Source: Hyphomicrobium_A sp964405975
Lineage (GTDB): Bacteria > Pseudomonadota > Alphaproteobacteria > Rhizobiales > Hyphomicrobiaceae
Reading direction: 5' to 3'
Assembly (NCBI GenBank): GCA_964405975.1
Contig: CAYOPW010000028.1
Location: forward strand, 1 to 33,558
DNA: 33,558 nt
The translations under genes were made by a program, and so were the position numbers. How positions within the stretch are numbered: the first letter of the stretch is position 1; the number at the start of each line of letters is the position of its first letter. The notes beneath the pieces are model-generated. The model saw only the letters and a list, made by a program, of their open reading frames with translations. It had not been told where the DNA came from and ran no database searches. Positions 32,493 to 33,558 of the stretch are shown piece by piece.

Positions 32493-33317
32493 ATGCGTCT
32501 TCTTTTTCTTGGTGACATTGTAGGCCGGTCCGGCCGCAAGGCGGTGCTCGACGCGCTGCCCGACTTGCGCCGCCGCTACGCGCTCGATTTCGTTGTGATC
32601 AACGGCGAGAATGCTGCCGGTGGTTTTGGTATCACAGAGTCGATCCTTGTCGATCTTTTGGAAGCCGGCGCCGATGTGGTCACACTGGGCAATCACGCCT
32701 TCGACCAGAAGGAAGCGTTGGTCTTTATCGAGCGGCATGATCGGCTCCTGCGTCCCATCAACTATCCCGATGGCACGCCGGGGCGCGGCGCGGGCCTCTT
32801 CAAGGCGGCGAACGGTGCCGACGTGCTTGTCATTAATGCGATGGGCCGCATCTTCATGCCTGAGCTTGATTGCCCGTTTCGCGCGATCGATGCTGAGATC
32901 GCCGCGTGCGGCCTGAAGCAAGGCAGTGATGCCATCGTGATCGATTTCCACGCTGAGGCGACGAGCGAAAAGCAAGCGATGGGCTATTTCGTCGATGGGC
33001 GCGCAAGCGCCGTTGTCGGCACGCATACGCACGCCCCCACGGCGGACGAGCGCGTGCTGCCGGCGGGCACGGCCTTCATCTCTGATGTTGGCATGTGCGG
33101 CGATTATAACTCCGTGCTTGGCATGGATACCGAAGAGCCGGTCAACCGTTTTCTGACGCGCATTCCGCGCCAGCGTTTCGAGCCCGCGATGGGGCCAGGA
33201 ACACTTTCCGGGCTCGCCGTCGACATCGACGACGCAACTGGCCTTGCCACCCGTTGCATGGCGTTGCGGTCCGGTCCGCATCTGGAGCCGGCCGAGCCGA
33301 AAGATTGGGCCACCTGA
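32493..33317 (+). CDS. TIGR00282 family metallophosphoesterase (YmdB-like)
   Basis: A 274-residue calcineurin-type phosphoesterase. YmdB of Bacillus hydrolyses 2',3'-cyclic nucleotides and affects biofilm; the role in Proteobacteria is not established. The two-metal site is visible: FLGDIVGRSGR (residues 4-14), NGENAAGGFG (about 37), TLGNHAFDQKE (about 67), DFHAEATSEK (about 150), and VGTHTHAPTADERVLP (about 175). Its ATG follows the 5-FCL stop TGA directly, so it is translationally coupled. Confidence 0.94.
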   Translation: MRLLFLGDIVGRSGRKAVLDALPDLRRRYALDFVVINGENAAGGFGITESILVDLLEAGADVVTLGNHAFDQKEALVFIERHDRLLRPINYPDGTPGRGAGLFKAANGADVLVINAMGRIFMPELDCPFRAIDAEIAACGLKQGSDAIVIDFHAEATSEKQAMGYFVDGRASAVVGTHTHAPTADERVLPAGTAFISDVGMCGDYNSVLGMDTEEPVNRFLTRIPRQRFEPAMGPGTLSGLAVDIDDATGLATRCMALRSGPHLEPAEPKDWAT

Positions 33318-33403
33318 TACGGCGGTTTGCCATCGCTCGGTCTTGACCCAAGAGTGTGTGCTCGCACAATAAAGCCCTACATCCCGACGCAAACGAGAGT
33401 TCC

Positions 33404-33558
33404 ATGGCCGGCCATTCCCAATTCAAGAACATTATGCATCGCAAAGGCCGCCAGGATGCGGCCCGGGCCAAGATGTTCTCCAAGCTTGCGCGAGAGATCA
33501 CGGTTTCGGCCAAAGTCGGCTCGCCCGATCCGGCGATGAACCCGCGCCTGCGCCTCGC
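33404..33558 (+). CDS. yebC: YebC/PmpR family protein, N-terminal part
   Basis: The first 51 codons of a gene cut by the right edge of the window. The start MAGHSQFKNIMHRKGRQDA and the KMFSKLAREITVSAK segment are diagnostic of the YebC/TACO1 family, reported as a transcriptional regulator and, more recently, as a factor that helps ribosomes through proline-rich stretches. GAGAG lies four bases before the ATG at 33404. It follows the TIGR00282 gene by 86 bases. Confidence 0.95.
   Translation, partial: MAGHSQFKNIMHRKGRQDAARAKMFSKLAREITVSAKVGSPDPAMNPRLRL

Noticed and set aside
32454..33392. 312-codon minus-strand frame opposite the TIGR00282 gene
   Set aside because: The plus strand encodes all phosphoesterase motifs; the opposite frame is low-complexity and without a ribosome binding site.
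1..33558. Mobile elements, CRISPR arrays, prophage or defence genes
   Set aside because: No transposase, integrase, direct-repeat array or phage-like gene was seen; coding style is uniform and nearly all genes are housekeeping or conserved.

Overview
The window is an ordinary, gene-dense stretch of bacterial chromosome of fairly high GC. It most likely comes from an alphaproteobacterium of the Hyphomicrobiales (Rhizobiales) type. The indications are an alphaproteobacterial-type NadQ regulator with ATACTCA/TGAGTAT palindromes, a TIGR02301-like secreted protein, the gene orders HDAC-xseB-dxs-tlyA and zapA-6S RNA-5-FCL-metallophosphoesterase-yebC, and a dihydroorotase of the alphaproteobacterial Q-type. 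I see no insertion sequences, prophage, CRISPR array, tRNA or rRNA. The species cannot be named from the sequence alone.

Layout. At 1-2340 three minus-strand genes lie together: a truncated unknown gene, a secreted RNase T2 and an M20 peptidase. At 2559-5273 is pyruvate phosphate dikinase, followed by a small membrane protein on the minus strand. At 5652-10554 is the de novo NAD module nadQ-nadA-nadB-nadC on the minus strand, with two operator palindromes, a promoter and two RNA hairpins. At 10665-12842 is ygfZ-tag-HD hydrolase on the minus strand, divergent from a dihydroorotase that runs tail-to-tail into an L,D-transpeptidase. At 15494-20569 are scattered single genes: a LysE exporter, two small conserved-looking proteins, an SRAP protein, a D-2-hydroxyacid dehydrogenase and TsaC.

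At 20662-29009 is a mostly plus-strand run: an unknown membrane protein, an HSDL2-like SDR, an HDAC-family deacetylase, xseB, dxs, tlyA and an iron-sulfur RNA methyltransferase, interrupted by a minus-strand DUF4399 lipoprotein. At 29006-30739 a sirtuin and gap face the other way. At 31064-33558 are a coiled-coil protein, zapA, 6S RNA, 5-formyltetrahydrofolate cyclo-ligase, a TIGR00282 phosphoesterase and the start of yebC.

The most interesting part is the regulatory DNA of the NAD module. One palindrome fills the -35/-10 spacer of a predicted nadA promoter. A second, perfect one lies about 64 bp downstream. The predicted transcript begins with a UUCG hairpin, and the nadQ ribosome binding site is folded into its own hairpin. 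The second notable item is a 6S RNA, with promoter and closing stem, between zapA and 5-FCL. I found no clearly new multi-gene system. The remaining novelty lies in uncharacterised proteins and in fine-scale regulation.
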